Assembly: GCA_020343675.1 (NCBI GenBank)
Contig: CP070806.1
Coordinates: 3,853,510-3,903,859, forward strand
Reading direction: 5' to 3'
DNA length: 50,350 bases
Source of the DNA: Phycisphaerales bacterium
GTDB taxonomy: Bacteria > Planctomycetota > Phycisphaerae > Sedimentisphaerales > Anaerobacaceae
Shown: positions 42,821 through 50,350 of the stretch, piece by piece
How the letters are laid out: each line of letters starts with the position of its first letter
How positions within the stretch are numbered: the first letter of the stretch is position 1
Made by a program: the position numbers and the translations under genes
Notes under the pieces: model-generated
Told to the model about the DNA's origin: nothing
Databases searched by the model: none
The model's input: the letters and a program-made list of their open reading frames with translations, nothing else

Positions 42821-44674
42821 TCAATAGTCCGCCCATATTTCATAGCCGTCGGGATTTCGCAGGCACTCCCTGCACCGTCTTCTGATCTCTTGTGCTGTTT
42901 CAACCGCTTCAGGCTGATTCGCACAGCCATAGCCCGCTTCCTGGAACAGCCTGCGGGTAGTCGTGTGATATAGTCCGAGCACGGAGTCCTGGGCGCCGCC
43001 CATGGCTCTCCACTGCTTGCCAAGCTCAAGGCAGGCGGGCAGGTTTTCCGGATCTGTCTGTCGAGTCAGGGCTTTGGTTTTGACAGCCAGCTCATCCGTG
43101 TATTTCAGGGTTTTGATGTTCTCCCGCTGCCTCTCGTATTCCTGCGGCAACTGCTGCACAATCGCCTCAAGGTTGTCCAGATAGGATTTCAGAGCGGGAG
43201 AGGACGTTCTTGTCTGATTTAGATACTCTATCATCGTGCGGGCGAAATCCTGATATTCGTCGAGTCGCTCCATGTGCCGCCTGACAAAATAGACCATGTC
43301 ATCGACCGCCCCATTGATGTACTGCTGCTTCTCGACTTCTTTGCCTGCGTTGAACACGGCCTCAATCGCCTCGGTACACCCGCATGTGCAGGCACGCCGG
43401 ATGCCCGCAGCGCCCCTTCTGTGATGGGTTCGCAGCTTGCGCCCTGCGATATCGAGCACCCTTTCTGATGTCTGCCTGCCCAGCGTCGCCTTTAAGATGT
43501 CCACAGGCGTCTGCACGGAAGCAGGTGTATGGCTTGCCTCCAGAAAATAGACGATGGATTCGCCCTTCGGCAGAATCTTCTTGCTGAAATGGTACTGGGC
43601 GAACTCGTTGTCGAACCAGACGGGCAATACGTACGAGCCTGTGACACCCCGCCAGATTTTCTCCTGTTTGGATTCTTTAAAAGTGAATCTCGTCTTTACC
43701 CCCGCTTCATATAACTGGGTGACCCATTTGGCCCGAAAAGGTCTTTTCCATTTGCTCGCGACGTCCCTTTCCAGGTAGGACGGTGTCAGCTCTTCTCTAT
43801 GCCAGATCCCCGGCGCGCTCAATATAGATAGATAAACACTCTTGCCGTCATTGTCTATGTCAATAGATTCAATGAGGCGCGGCTTTTGCTGTTCGCCGCC
43901 CAACACTAGGTGTACTTGTTGCTTCCCCTCCGGCCAGGTGACCACGAGCATGTCGTTTCTTCCCTTGAGTAATCCGAGGAAGAGATTCTCGCGAGGAATA
44001 CAAAGCGCATTTGTCGAAGGATATTCTCCCGGATCATATATCAGATCATCGCCGATGAAACCGGGTACGATACCGTACTCGATGGGGCTCAGAAGGCTTA
44101 TTCCTCTCATATTCTCAGGGGCTTTGATCTCGACAATCCCGGTCTCGTCGAACGCAACAACGGCTGAGATGCTCTTTCCCGCCTGGCCGGCGGAAAAAGT
44201 CACTTCCAGAACGGCTTCGTCGCTCGTATTCCGCACGATCGCGCAATTGGTAATTTTCGCCGCCGCTGCTTTGAATTCAAGAGGGGTAAATTCCAGTTTC
44301 TTCCCGTCCGAATTTGCCTTCGAGTAGATGACTATTTTGCCTTCTTTTGACCAGAGCACAGCGGTTATATGTGCATTCTCTACGACTACGTCGCCTTCGA
44401 AGGCATATTCTCTTCCAGAGTAGCTGGGGTCCGAAGCGGCAACAGATGGATCGGCTTCAAGTGTCAGAATATCCGGCGGGACCGGTTTCCAGTTGGCTCT
44501 ATCCCGCAAATCCACCGCATTGGCAAATGGTGACGCCGTGTCCCAAATGAGCGTATGCGCCGTCGAATCGTCACTGTGAGCCGTGGATATCAACAGAACC
44601 GTTACAAGCAGAAGAGCCGGCATGGCTTTCCACGAAATTAACCCATAGTTGCTCGTGCTTTGGCTGAACTTCAT
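42821..44674 (-). CDS. Secreted protein of unknown function with CTCGC cluster
   Basis: ATG 44674 has AAAGGA nine bases upstream (that site lies inside the longer in-frame start at 44692). The 617-residue protein has a signal peptide (MPALLLVTVLLISTAHS). I do not recognise a family. The first ~400 residues are rich in beta-strand-like sequence. Around residues 430-445 is a basic stretch followed by A-C-T-C-G-C-T-E-A, a compact cysteine cluster that could bind metal. The last ~170 residues look helical, with further cysteines near the end. It heads a two-gene unit with the SUMF1-like lipoprotein. Confidence 0.75.
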   Translation of the reverse strand: MKFSQSTSNYGLISWKAMPALLLVTVLLISTAHSDDSTAHTLIWDTASPFANAVDLRDRANWKPVPPDILTLEADPSVAASDPSYSGREYAFEGDVVVENAHITAVLWSKEGKIVIYSKANSDGKKLEFTPLEFKAAAAKITNCAIVRNTSDEAVLEVTFSAGQAGKSISAVVAFDETGIVEIKAPENMRGISLLSPIEYGIVPGFIGDDLIYDPGEYPSTNALCIPRENLFLGLLKGRNDMLVVTWPEGKQQVHLVLGGEQQKPRLIESIDIDNDGKSVYLSILSAPGIWHREELTPSYLERDVASKWKRPFRAKWVTQLYEAGVKTRFTFKESKQEKIWRGVTGSYVLPVWFDNEFAQYHFSKKILPKGESIVYFLEASHTPASVQTPVDILKATLGRQTSERVLDIAGRKLRTHHRRGAAGIRRACTCGCTEAIEAVFNAGKEVEKQQYINGAVDDMVYFVRRHMERLDEYQDFARTMIEYLNQTRTSSPALKSYLDNLEAIVQQLPQEYERQRENIKTLKYTDELAVKTKALTRQTDPENLPACLELGKQWRAMGGAQDSVLGLYHTTTRRLFQEAGYGCANQPEAVETAQEIRRRCRECLRNPDGYEIWADY

Positions 44675-44851
44675 AAATTGTGTTCCTTTCATGTTTTCGA
44701 GGCGTTCACCAGGTTCAGGAATCTCCCCGCATAGACCCCCTCACAACCTTACTGAACAGCGCCGGGTCCAGATATTCACAGAGACTGCCTGACGACAGCC
44801 TATCATAGTCATATCCTGCGAAATCTCAAGCCGGCTGGCCGGAATTTTTAC

Positions 44852-44881
44852 TTGACTCGCGGCATTTTCAACCGGTAGAAT
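44852..44881 (+). promoter_or_regulatory. Candidate sigma-70-like promoter for the TIGR03546/TIGR03545-like gene
   Basis: TTGACT (44852-44857), an 18-base spacer and TAGAAT (44876-44881) precede ATG 44949 by about 67 bases. It lies in the 274-base divergent gap 44675-44948, which has no other clear feature. Confidence 0.6.
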
Positions 44882-44948
44882 CGCGCCGTGTGCCTGAGAT
44901 GGCGCCAAGAGGTTATCAGCAGGTTATTTCTGACAGGGAGGTGCAAAT

Positions 44949-46796
44949 ATGATTCTTCCAAGACCTATCCGCAAAATCCTTGCTATATTCCGGGGCAGCG
45001 TTTCGCCTGTTTTGATCTTTCTGTCCATCACCCTGGGATTTTGGTTTGGCCTGGTCCCCGGCTGGTCGGGTTTCCACACGGCTGTCGTCGCGGCGGTCTT
45101 CGTGCTCAATGTCCATTTGGGCCTGTTCCTGCTCTCGGCGGGCATCGCCAAGTCACTGTGTCTCGCCGCGGCGCCGGTCTTTTTTTACATCGGCCAGGGC
45201 GTGCAGGATCACCTGCCAGGTCTGCTGAAAGTGTTGGCGGCGATACCGATTGTGGGAATTACTGATTTCAGCAATTATTCGGTTTCCGGCGCCATCGTGG
45301 TCGGTCCGATTATTGGCGGTATCATCGGGTTGCTCATGGCCCAGTCGGTCATAAGCTTTCGCCGGATGCTCCTGAAGTTGGAGGAGGGGTCCGAACAGTT
45401 CAAAAAGTGGTACTCCCGTCGTTGGGTGCGCATTTTGGATCGCCTGCTGATAGGCAAGCGGACGAAAGATGCCAAGTCGCTCTTTACCGGCAAGACCAAG
45501 ATCATCCGAAAAGCCGGCGTCGCTATCGCGGCTGTGATTCTTCTCGTATCCGCGGGAGCGATTTTCCTGACCAAGGGTGACGTGACCAGGAATTATGCCG
45601 CCACCACGTTGACGCGGGTCAATGGTGCAGAGGTCAATATCGAGAGCCTTGATTTATCGGCGCTGACGGGCGCCGTCTCGGCATCCGGGATACAGGTGAC
45701 CGATGCGAAAGAGCCGCAGAATAATCAGGTGGCCATCGGGAAGATTGCTGCCGATACGAGTCTTTATCATCTGCTCTTGGGCAAAGTATTCATGGAAAAC
45801 GTTGAGGTCTCCGATGTGCGTTTCAATCAGAAGCGCGATACTGCCGGCAAGGTGGTCGAGACCGGTGCCCAGGAGGTGCCTTCGACGTTCGATCCCTGCG
45901 ATTATAAAGTCACCGCCGCCGATATCAGCAAGCTCGAGACCTATTTCAAAGACGCCAAGGCCCTGAAAAAGAAGCTGCAGAAGGTGCGTCAGTGGCTGCC
46001 CAAAGCCGAAGGAGGTGACACAGCCCAACCTCAAGCCCAGCAGGTGCCCCTGAAATACCTCGATTATCTTGTAGCGCGGGCCTCGGTTCCGCCTTCGCCT
46101 CGTATGATGGCTAAGAAAGTCCTGCTTGATAAGGTTCAGACCGGCTCACCTCTTTTCGGAAGCAGCCAGATTCTCATGACGAATATCAGCGATTCGGTTC
46201 AGACAGTGGGCCTGCCAGTCGGCCTCGAGATGAAATCACTTGATACGGAAGCTTCAGTGAATGTCACAGCCGATTATTCGACGGCTGGGGGTGTGCCGGA
46301 GATCTCCGGGGCCTTCGGCGGTCTTGATCTAAGCAAGATGCAGTCGAGCCTGAGCGGCAGCCGGGGCCTGATGTTCGAGTCGGGAATCGCTTCGGGTAAA
46401 TTCCAGGGACAACTGACCAGTGAATTGATCGACCTGACGCTCGATGTTGCCGTTCGCGACATGAAGGCCAGAGCCGGTGAGGGTGGCGTCTTAGGATTGG
46501 ATTCCAAGACGGCATCTGAGGCTCTTGCGGTCCTGAATAATCTCCAGACCCAAATACGTATCGTCGGGCCGGTCACCGAGCCCCGGCTGGTCTTTGACGT
46601 CAAGGGTCTGGAGAGCGAGTTCAAGGAAGCTCTGGTCAGGGCCGGAAAGGAGAAGCTCGCCTCTGAGATCGATAAACAAATCGATGAGCAGTTGGATAAG
46701 CAACTGGGTGACGAGGTCCCGGAGGAAGTCAAGGATGTCGTTGATCAATCCAAGGAATTGCTCAAAGGATTGCTGGGAGGAAAAGAGGACAAGTGA
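44949..46796 (+). CDS. Membrane protein fusing TIGR03546-like and TIGR03545-like domains
   Basis: A 615-residue protein; GGGAGG seven bases upstream supports the start. Residues ~1-140 are a small multi-pass membrane domain (TLGFWFGLVPGWSGFHT...NVHLGLFLLSAG), as in TIGR03546. A second membrane segment at ~197-214 is followed by a long periplasmic part (~215-615) that matches the TIGR03545 pattern: AsmA-like NVTADYSTAGGVPEISG segments and a DKQIDEQLDKQLGDE coiled-coil-like tail. The two families are, as I recall, usually separate adjacent genes. The AsmA-like character suggests lipid or envelope traffic, but no role is established. Confidence 0.8.
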   Translation: MILPRPIRKILAIFRGSVSPVLIFLSITLGFWFGLVPGWSGFHTAVVAAVFVLNVHLGLFLLSAGIAKSLCLAAAPVFFYIGQGVQDHLPGLLKVLAAIPIVGITDFSNYSVSGAIVVGPIIGGIIGLLMAQSVISFRRMLLKLEEGSEQFKKWYSRRWVRILDRLLIGKRTKDAKSLFTGKTKIIRKAGVAIAAVILLVSAGAIFLTKGDVTRNYAATTLTRVNGAEVNIESLDLSALTGAVSASGIQVTDAKEPQNNQVAIGKIAADTSLYHLLLGKVFMENVEVSDVRFNQKRDTAGKVVETGAQEVPSTFDPCDYKVTAADISKLETYFKDAKALKKKLQKVRQWLPKAEGGDTAQPQAQQVPLKYLDYLVARASVPPSPRMMAKKVLLDKVQTGSPLFGSSQILMTNISDSVQTVGLPVGLEMKSLDTEASVNVTADYSTAGGVPEISGAFGGLDLSKMQSSLSGSRGLMFESGIASGKFQGQLTSELIDLTLDVAVRDMKARAGEGGVLGLDSKTASEALAVLNNLQTQIRIVGPVTEPRLVFDVKGLESEFKEALVRAGKEKLASEIDKQIDEQLDKQLGDEVPEEVKDVVDQSKELLKGLLGGKEDK

Positions 46797-46836
46797 GAAT
46801 TCTACATACTCCGTTGTGAATCCCGAGGGCTCCATT

Positions 46837-46850
46837 CCCGGACAGCCGGG
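46837..46850. terminator. Weak GC hairpin in convergent gap, possible terminator
   Basis: CCCGG (46837-46841) pairs with CCGGG (46846-46850) around ACAG, in the 57-base gap between convergent genes. Only a loose T-rich stretch (TATTGTTT) follows on the plus strand, so support is weak. Confidence 0.3.
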
Positions 46851-46853
46851 GGG

Positions 46854-47201
46854 CTATTGTTTCCTGTAAATGACGATCTTGTCCATCGAGTCCGAGAAGG
46901 CTCGAAGCGGTTTTCTCATGACGGCCAGAGCCGGGCGCCTGTAGTCCAGCCCGCCACACGTTGCCTTCCATAAGTCGAGCAGTGTGACGATCCGTGCTCT
47001 CATCCGGACGCCGCCTATTCTTCCGCGTTTACACTCCACGATGCCCTGTTTGCTGAGCATTTGTATTACTTTCTGTAGATAACCCACGGAAAAGTCCAGC
47101 GCCTTTGCAATTTCCGAGGCTTGAAGATAATCGCTGTTCTTCCTTTTCTTGAGAAAGACAATCATCTCGACCGCCATGGCAAAATCCTGATTGATCTTCA
47201 C
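46854..47201 (-). CDS. Short Rrf2-like transcriptional regulator, GTG start
   Basis: GTG 47201 has AAGGAGG five bases upstream; the frame is open to 47441 but the extra residues show no family similarity. The 115-residue protein has the Rrf2 winged-helix pattern: ALDFSVGYLQKVIQMLSKQGIVECKRGRIGG-type helix, turn and wing (residues ~28-66). Rrf2 proteins such as IscR, NsrR and CymR sense Fe-S state, NO or cysteine, often through a three-cysteine cluster. Here only C57 and C82 remain and the usual C-x5-C-x7-C region is absent, so a bound Fe-S cluster is unlikely. The target is unknown. Confidence 0.8.
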   Translation of the reverse strand: MKINQDFAMAVEMIVFLKKRKNSDYLQASEIAKALDFSVGYLQKVIQMLSKQGIVECKRGRIGGVRMRARIVTLLDLWKATCGGLDYRRPALAVMRKPLRAFSDSMDKIVIYRKQ

Positions 47202-47424
47202 ACTGACCTCCTTCCTCAGATTAGCTTCACCACACGACCACCTCGGGCAAATCTGTCGTGCCCGTTCCTTGCCCTCGGCATACAGGGCCATTGCCTGACA
47301 AAAAGCCGGAGTGGGCCGAATGCCCCCAGATGATCGGCAGTTGCGAACCCTGAACTCCTTACCGGTCACGATAATCAGGCGTGTCCGATAATGCAAGGAA
47401 TTTTTATCCAAATTTGCCGAATAT

Positions 47425-48036
47425 TCAGGATTCGGTCGCAAGTTCTTCCGACGTCAGGACTTTCCGGCACGTGCAATGATTTGCCAGGTGACATAAGGCC
47501 AGTTGGGCGGCGTGAAACTCGATGGCCGCGGGCAAGTCAGTGATTTGGCCGTACCCGATTGTGATGTGGGGGCTGAAGTTCTCGAAGCTTGATTTTTCCG
47601 GATAATCTCGAATCCAGCGCAATGTTGATTCGCTGGCCGCCGGTGGAGAAAGGACCATATCGGCGCCCAGATGGTAGCTGAAATACGGCGTCAATTCCCG
47701 CATAACGGTTTCGTGAAGCGACTGGAGCCTGTCTGTTCTCTTGAGCTTGAACACGGATACTGTATCGCCCGCCACGTCTGTTTCGACAGATGCACCGACA
47801 ACAGTGAGCGGCCCCGGAGCGCTGTTTTTCGCGATGGGGCGCAGGATTCTCCCAAGATTAACAATGTCCGTTTCTTCGATGCAACCCATTGCAAGAGAAA
47901 TGTGTGGCAGGCAATCTGCTTTGTTCAGCGTGATTTTATCGGCATCTCGTCTGAGCAACCCTCGATTGGCTTCGATGGCCATGTCCATCACCTCTTCAGA
48001 GGGCAGCAATACGACATCGACTGCTATTCTGGCCAC
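47425..48036 (-). CDS. 2H phosphoesterase / 2'-5' RNA ligase-like protein, GTG start
   Basis: GTG 48036 is preferred; GAGG lies eight bases upstream, and the longer in-frame ATG at 48153 adds unrelated sequence. The 203-residue product has two H-x-S/T motifs, H45-I-S and H157-I-T, spaced as in the 2H superfamily (LigT, CPDase, AKAP18). Such enzymes act on 2'-5' or cyclic phosphates of RNA or nucleotides. There is no leader, so it is cytoplasmic. It lies about 220 bases upstream of the Rrf2-like gene in the same direction and is divergent from accB. Confidence 0.82.
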   Translation of the reverse strand: MARIAVDVVLLPSEEVMDMAIEANRGLLRRDADKITLNKADCLPHISLAMGCIEETDIVNLGRILRPIAKNSAPGPLTVVGASVETDVAGDTVSVFKLKRTDRLQSLHETVMRELTPYFSYHLGADMVLSPPAASESTLRWIRDYPEKSSFENFSPHITIGYGQITDLPAAIEFHAAQLALCHLANHCTCRKVLTSEELATES

Positions 48037-48147
48037 TTGAACAACCTCGATAGGGGATCTGAAATCCGCCTGGAGACGGCCGGCGCCACTTGTGTTTCTG
48101 AGGGGCCGAATGTAATCCCAAGTGTGGCTGGGCACAAGGAAAAACTC

Positions 48148-48175
48148 TTGCAATGGCGCCCCCTTGGATTATACT
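48148..48175 (+). promoter_or_regulatory. Candidate sigma-70-like promoter for accB-accC
   Basis: TTGCAA (48148-48153), a 16-base spacer and TATACT (48170-48175) precede the accB start by about 90 bases, in the divergent gap shared with the 2H phosphoesterase gene. Confidence 0.5.
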
Positions 48176-48265
48176 CTTTTTGACTGAAATGGGAGTATGC
48201 GCCCCGGTTTTATGAGGGTCCGGCGGCAGGACAGTCGCGCTTGGGGTCTCAGAAAGGATGTGGCG

Positions 48266-48769
48266 ATGGCGGAAAAAGACAAAGATGCAGATTTGAAAAA
48301 GATAAAACAGCTTATTGACATAATGAAAGAAAACGGGCTTGTGGAGATTGAAATCAAGCACGATGACGACAAGATTGTGTTGAAACGGGCACAGCCTCAG
48401 CAGGCCATCACCGGCGTGCCGGTGATGGTGCCTGAATCCGGCGTCAGGGGCCCCGGCGACGGCGCCGGATCTGCCGATCCCTCAGTCACGCGTGTTGTGA
48501 ATGAGCCGGGCGTTGCGGCCCAGGAAGAACTGGTCGAGATCACCTCGCCCATCGTTGGGACCTTTTATGCGACCCCAAGCCCTGATTCCGAGTCGTATGT
48601 GGAGGTCGGCTCAACAGTGAATCCCCACACGGTCGTCTGTATCATCGAGGCCATGAAAGTCATGAATGAAATCAAGGCCGAGACCGATGGGACGATTGTG
48701 GAGATACTCGTGACCAACGGCCAGGCCGTCGAATACGGCCAGGTGCTCTTCAAGGTCAAACCGGATTGA
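48266..48769 (+). CDS. accB: Biotin carboxyl carrier protein of acetyl-CoA carboxylase
   Basis: ATG 48266 has AAAGGA nine bases upstream; a frame extension to 48197 is not supported. The 167-residue protein has the N-terminal helical segment of AccB, a Pro/Gly/Ala-rich linker (~50-90) and a biotinyl domain. The domain contains S-P-I-V-G-T-F-Y and E-A-M-K131-V-M, where K131 is the biotinylation site. It carries CO2 from biotin carboxylase to the carboxyltransferase in the first step of fatty-acid synthesis. accC follows 75 bases later, a standard order. Function is secure from motif and context. Confidence 0.96.
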   Translation: MAEKDKDADLKKIKQLIDIMKENGLVEIEIKHDDDKIVLKRAQPQQAITGVPVMVPESGVRGPGDGAGSADPSVTRVVNEPGVAAQEELVEITSPIVGTFYATPSPDSESYVEVGSTVNPHTVVCIIEAMKVMNEIKAETDGTIVEILVTNGQAVEYGQVLFKVKPD

Positions 48770-48844
48770 CAAATGGTGCGTCGGGCATCCGGCGCGATCC
48801 GAGCAGTTCGGCCCTGAGCTCACTGCCGAAGGGATCATAGCACT

Positions 48845-50182
48845 ATGTTTTCAAGGATTCTGATTGCAAACCGGGGCGAAATAGCGCTGCGGATCATCCG
48901 TGCCTGCCACGAACTTGGGATCGGAGCCGTGGCTGTCTATTCCGAGGCCGACAGGGGGGCTGCGTACCTTCAGCTTGCCGACGAAGCCGTGTGTATCGGC
49001 CCGGCCGAATCGGCGAAAAGCTACCTCAACATTCCGCGCATCATCAGCGCCGCCGAGATCACTGATGTTGAAGCCATTCACCCCGGCTATGGCTTCCTGG
49101 CCGAGAACATAGAGTTTGCCCGGATATGCCACGAGTGCGGGATAACATTCATCGGTCCACCCGTCGAGGCAATGGTGCTGCTTGGCGACAAAGTCCGGGC
49201 CCGTGAGCTGGCCCAGGAGGCCAATGTGCCGGTCGTGCCAGGGTCCGATGGCGCTCTCGAGAGCAACTCCGACGCGCTGAAGCTGGCCAATAAGATAGGC
49301 TACCCCGTAATCATCAAAGCGGCTGCCGGTGGGGGCGGACGCGGCATGAGAGTCGTCCACAACAACATGAATCTGCGTTCGGCGTTCAGCGCCGCGCGAG
49401 CGGAGGCCAAAGCCGCTTTTGGGGACGGAAGCGTCTATCTGGAGAAGCTCGTCGTCGAACCCAGGCACGTGGAAGTCCAGGTCATGGCCGACCAGGCTGG
49501 CAACGCACTGCACTTCTACGAAAGGGATTGCTCCATTCAACGCAGGCATCAGAAAATGATCGAGGAGTCCCCATGTCCGGTTTTGGACAAGCGAACGAGA
49601 GAGGAGCTTGCCGACGCGGCATTGAGGATCATAAAGAAGGCCAAATACTTCAATGCGGCGACCGTCGAGTTTCTTCTGGATAAGGACAAGAGATTCTACT
49701 TCATCGAAGCCAATACTCGCATTCAGGTCGAGCACCCTGTGACCGAGATGGTCACGGGTCACGATTTGATTAAGTGGCAGTTGAAAATCGCCGCCGGGCT
49801 GCCGCTGAAGCTCAGCCAGAAGAGCATCAAACAGACCGGTGTGGCCATTGAGTGCCGGATAAACGCCGAGGATCCACGCAATGATTTCGTTCCCTCGCCC
49901 GGCACGATTACCCGGTATATTCCCCCCGGCGGCCCGGGCGTCAGGGTCGATGCCTACGTCCACCAGGGATGGACGGTTCCGTCGAGCTACGATTCGATGA
50001 TTGCCAAGCTCATTGTGCATCAGAGGACCCGCGCCGAGGCCATCGCCACAATGAAAAGAGCACTGCGCGAGTTTGTCATCGAGCCTATCAAGACCACCAT
50101 CCCGGCTTGTCTGGATATTCTCTCGCATAATCTCTTTGTCAAAAACAAAGTGGACACCAGCTTTGTCGAACGCAACTTTTAG
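48845..50182 (+). CDS. accC: Biotin carboxylase subunit of acetyl-CoA carboxylase
   Basis: A 445-residue protein of standard AccC length. It has the N-terminal [20 protein letters not shown], the glycine-rich ATP loop G-G-G-G-R-G-M (162-168), and the ATP-grasp catalytic segment [14 protein letters not shown]. It carboxylates the biotin of AccB using ATP and bicarbonate. The start at ATG 48845 follows a weak GGGA site. It forms an accB-accC pair with no carboxyltransferase genes in the window. Confidence 0.97.
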   Translation: MFSRILIANRGEIALRIIRACHELGIGAVAVYSEADRGAAYLQLADEAVCIGPAESAKSYLNIPRIISAAEITDVEAIHPGYGFLAENIEFARICHECGITFIGPPVEAMVLLGDKVRARELAQEANVPVVPGSDGALESNSDALKLANKIGYPVIIKAAAGGGGRGMRVVHNNMNLRSAFSAARAEAKAAFGDGSVYLEKLVVEPRHVEVQVMADQAGNALHFYERDCSIQRRHQKMIEESPCPVLDKRTREELADAALRIIKKAKYFNAATVEFLLDKDKRFYFIEANTRIQVEHPVTEMVTGHDLIKWQLKIAAGLPLKLSQKSIKQTGVAIECRINAEDPRNDFVPSPGTITRYIPPGGPGVRVDAYVHQGWTVPSSYDSMIAKLIVHQRTRAEAIATMKRALREFVIEPIKTTIPACLDILSHNLFVKNKVDTSFVERNF

Positions 50183-50247
50183 CGAATCGCGCTGCGCGGG
50201 GAATGTCGGTATTCGGATTTCCGCGAAGCGACGGAGGATGAACCATT

Positions 50248-50350
50248 ATGCGGAACACGATGAACTCGATGAAGGCGTCGTTTGGCAGACGCCATTTCTT
50301 GAAGGCTGCTGGCTTCAGTACGGCGGCATGGGTCCTGCCTTGCACGGCGC
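50248..50350 (+). CDS. Start of an exported protein with Tat-like leader (3' truncated by window edge)
   Basis: ATG 50248 has GGAGG ten bases upstream. The 34 visible residues read a basic N-terminus, then G-R-R-H-F-L-K-A-A-G-F-S-T-A-A, a twin-arginine leader like those of the exported oxidoreductases and sulfatases here. No domain is visible before the window ends, so the product is unknown. Confidence 0.6.
   Translation, partial: MRNTMNSMKASFGRRHFLKAAGFSTAAWVLPCTA

Noticed and set aside
48851-50128. Long open frame on the strand opposite accC (425 codons)
   Set aside because: accC is unmistakable on the plus strand; the antisense frame has no motif and reflects codon bias in GC-rich DNA.

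Overview
The window looks like a chromosomal segment from a heterotrophic planctomycete, probably of the Phycisphaerae/Sedimentisphaerales type. This is inferred from gene content, not from a marker gene. It carries four sulfatases, seven Gfo/Idh/MocA oxidoreductases (five with Tat-like or twin-arginine leaders), four enolase-superfamily (mandelate racemase-like) dehydratases, two DUF1080 proteins, a SUMF1-domain lipoprotein and an NHL-repeat protein, all in moderately GC-rich DNA. Genes are packed in short co-directional runs. No rRNA, tRNA, CRISPR array, transposase or phage gene was seen. After start correction no gene-free stretch exceeds about 300 bases.

Layout. 1-354: C-terminal piece of an alpha/beta hydrolase. 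401-3080 (-): sulfatase then mandelate-racemase-like enzyme. 3311-6601 (+): secreted PD40 propeller-amidohydrolase fusion. 6806-15981 (+): six-gene run with a DUF1080-RraA fusion, enolase-superfamily enzyme, BASS-type transporter, mannonate-dehydratase-like enzyme (ATGA overlap), GHL6-like glycosidase and a third enolase-superfamily enzyme. This reads as a catabolic unit for a sugar acid or oxidised glycan. 16004-17500 (-): sulfatase. 17736-19834 (+): cytoplasmic oxidoreductase overlapping a URO-D/corrinoid-methyltransferase-like gene. 19872-23533 (-): two exported oxidoreductases and a GNAT acetyltransferase. 23832-26830 (+): esterase-DUF1080 fusion and a sulfatase. 26831-32346 (-): sulfatase, exported oxidoreductase, NHL protein and a thioredoxin-TPR protein. 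32534-40034 (+): oxidoreductase, YgjP-like metalloprotease, GH28-like beta-helix protein, exported oxidoreductase and a transglutaminase-like/FN3 protein. 40172-44674 (-): exported oxidoreductase, SUMF1 lipoprotein and an unrecognised secreted protein. 44949-50350: TIGR03546/TIGR03545-like membrane protein, Rrf2-like regulator, 2H phosphoesterase, accB, accC and the start of another exported protein.

The standout is the gene at 26831-28243 (-). Its frame is interrupted once, by a UGA exactly where a thioredoxin fold has the first cysteine of CxxC (W-UGA-R-G-C). Eleven bases after the UGA is a perfect 7-bp stem with a 5-base loop that starts with G, matching the bacterial SECIS pattern. I interpret this as a selenoprotein (UxxC) of 470 residues, with a signal peptide, redoxin domain, TPRs and a C-terminal DsbD-alpha-like domain that has its own cysteine pair.

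At system level, exported Gfo/Idh/MocA enzymes, DUF1080 (3-keto-glycoside hydrolase family) proteins, sulfatases and esterases fit an extracytoplasmic route. In it, decorated glycans would be desulfated and deacylated, oxidised at C3 and cleaved as 3-keto-glycosides; the enolase-superfamily enzymes and the RraA domain would process the acids. This is inference from family knowledge.
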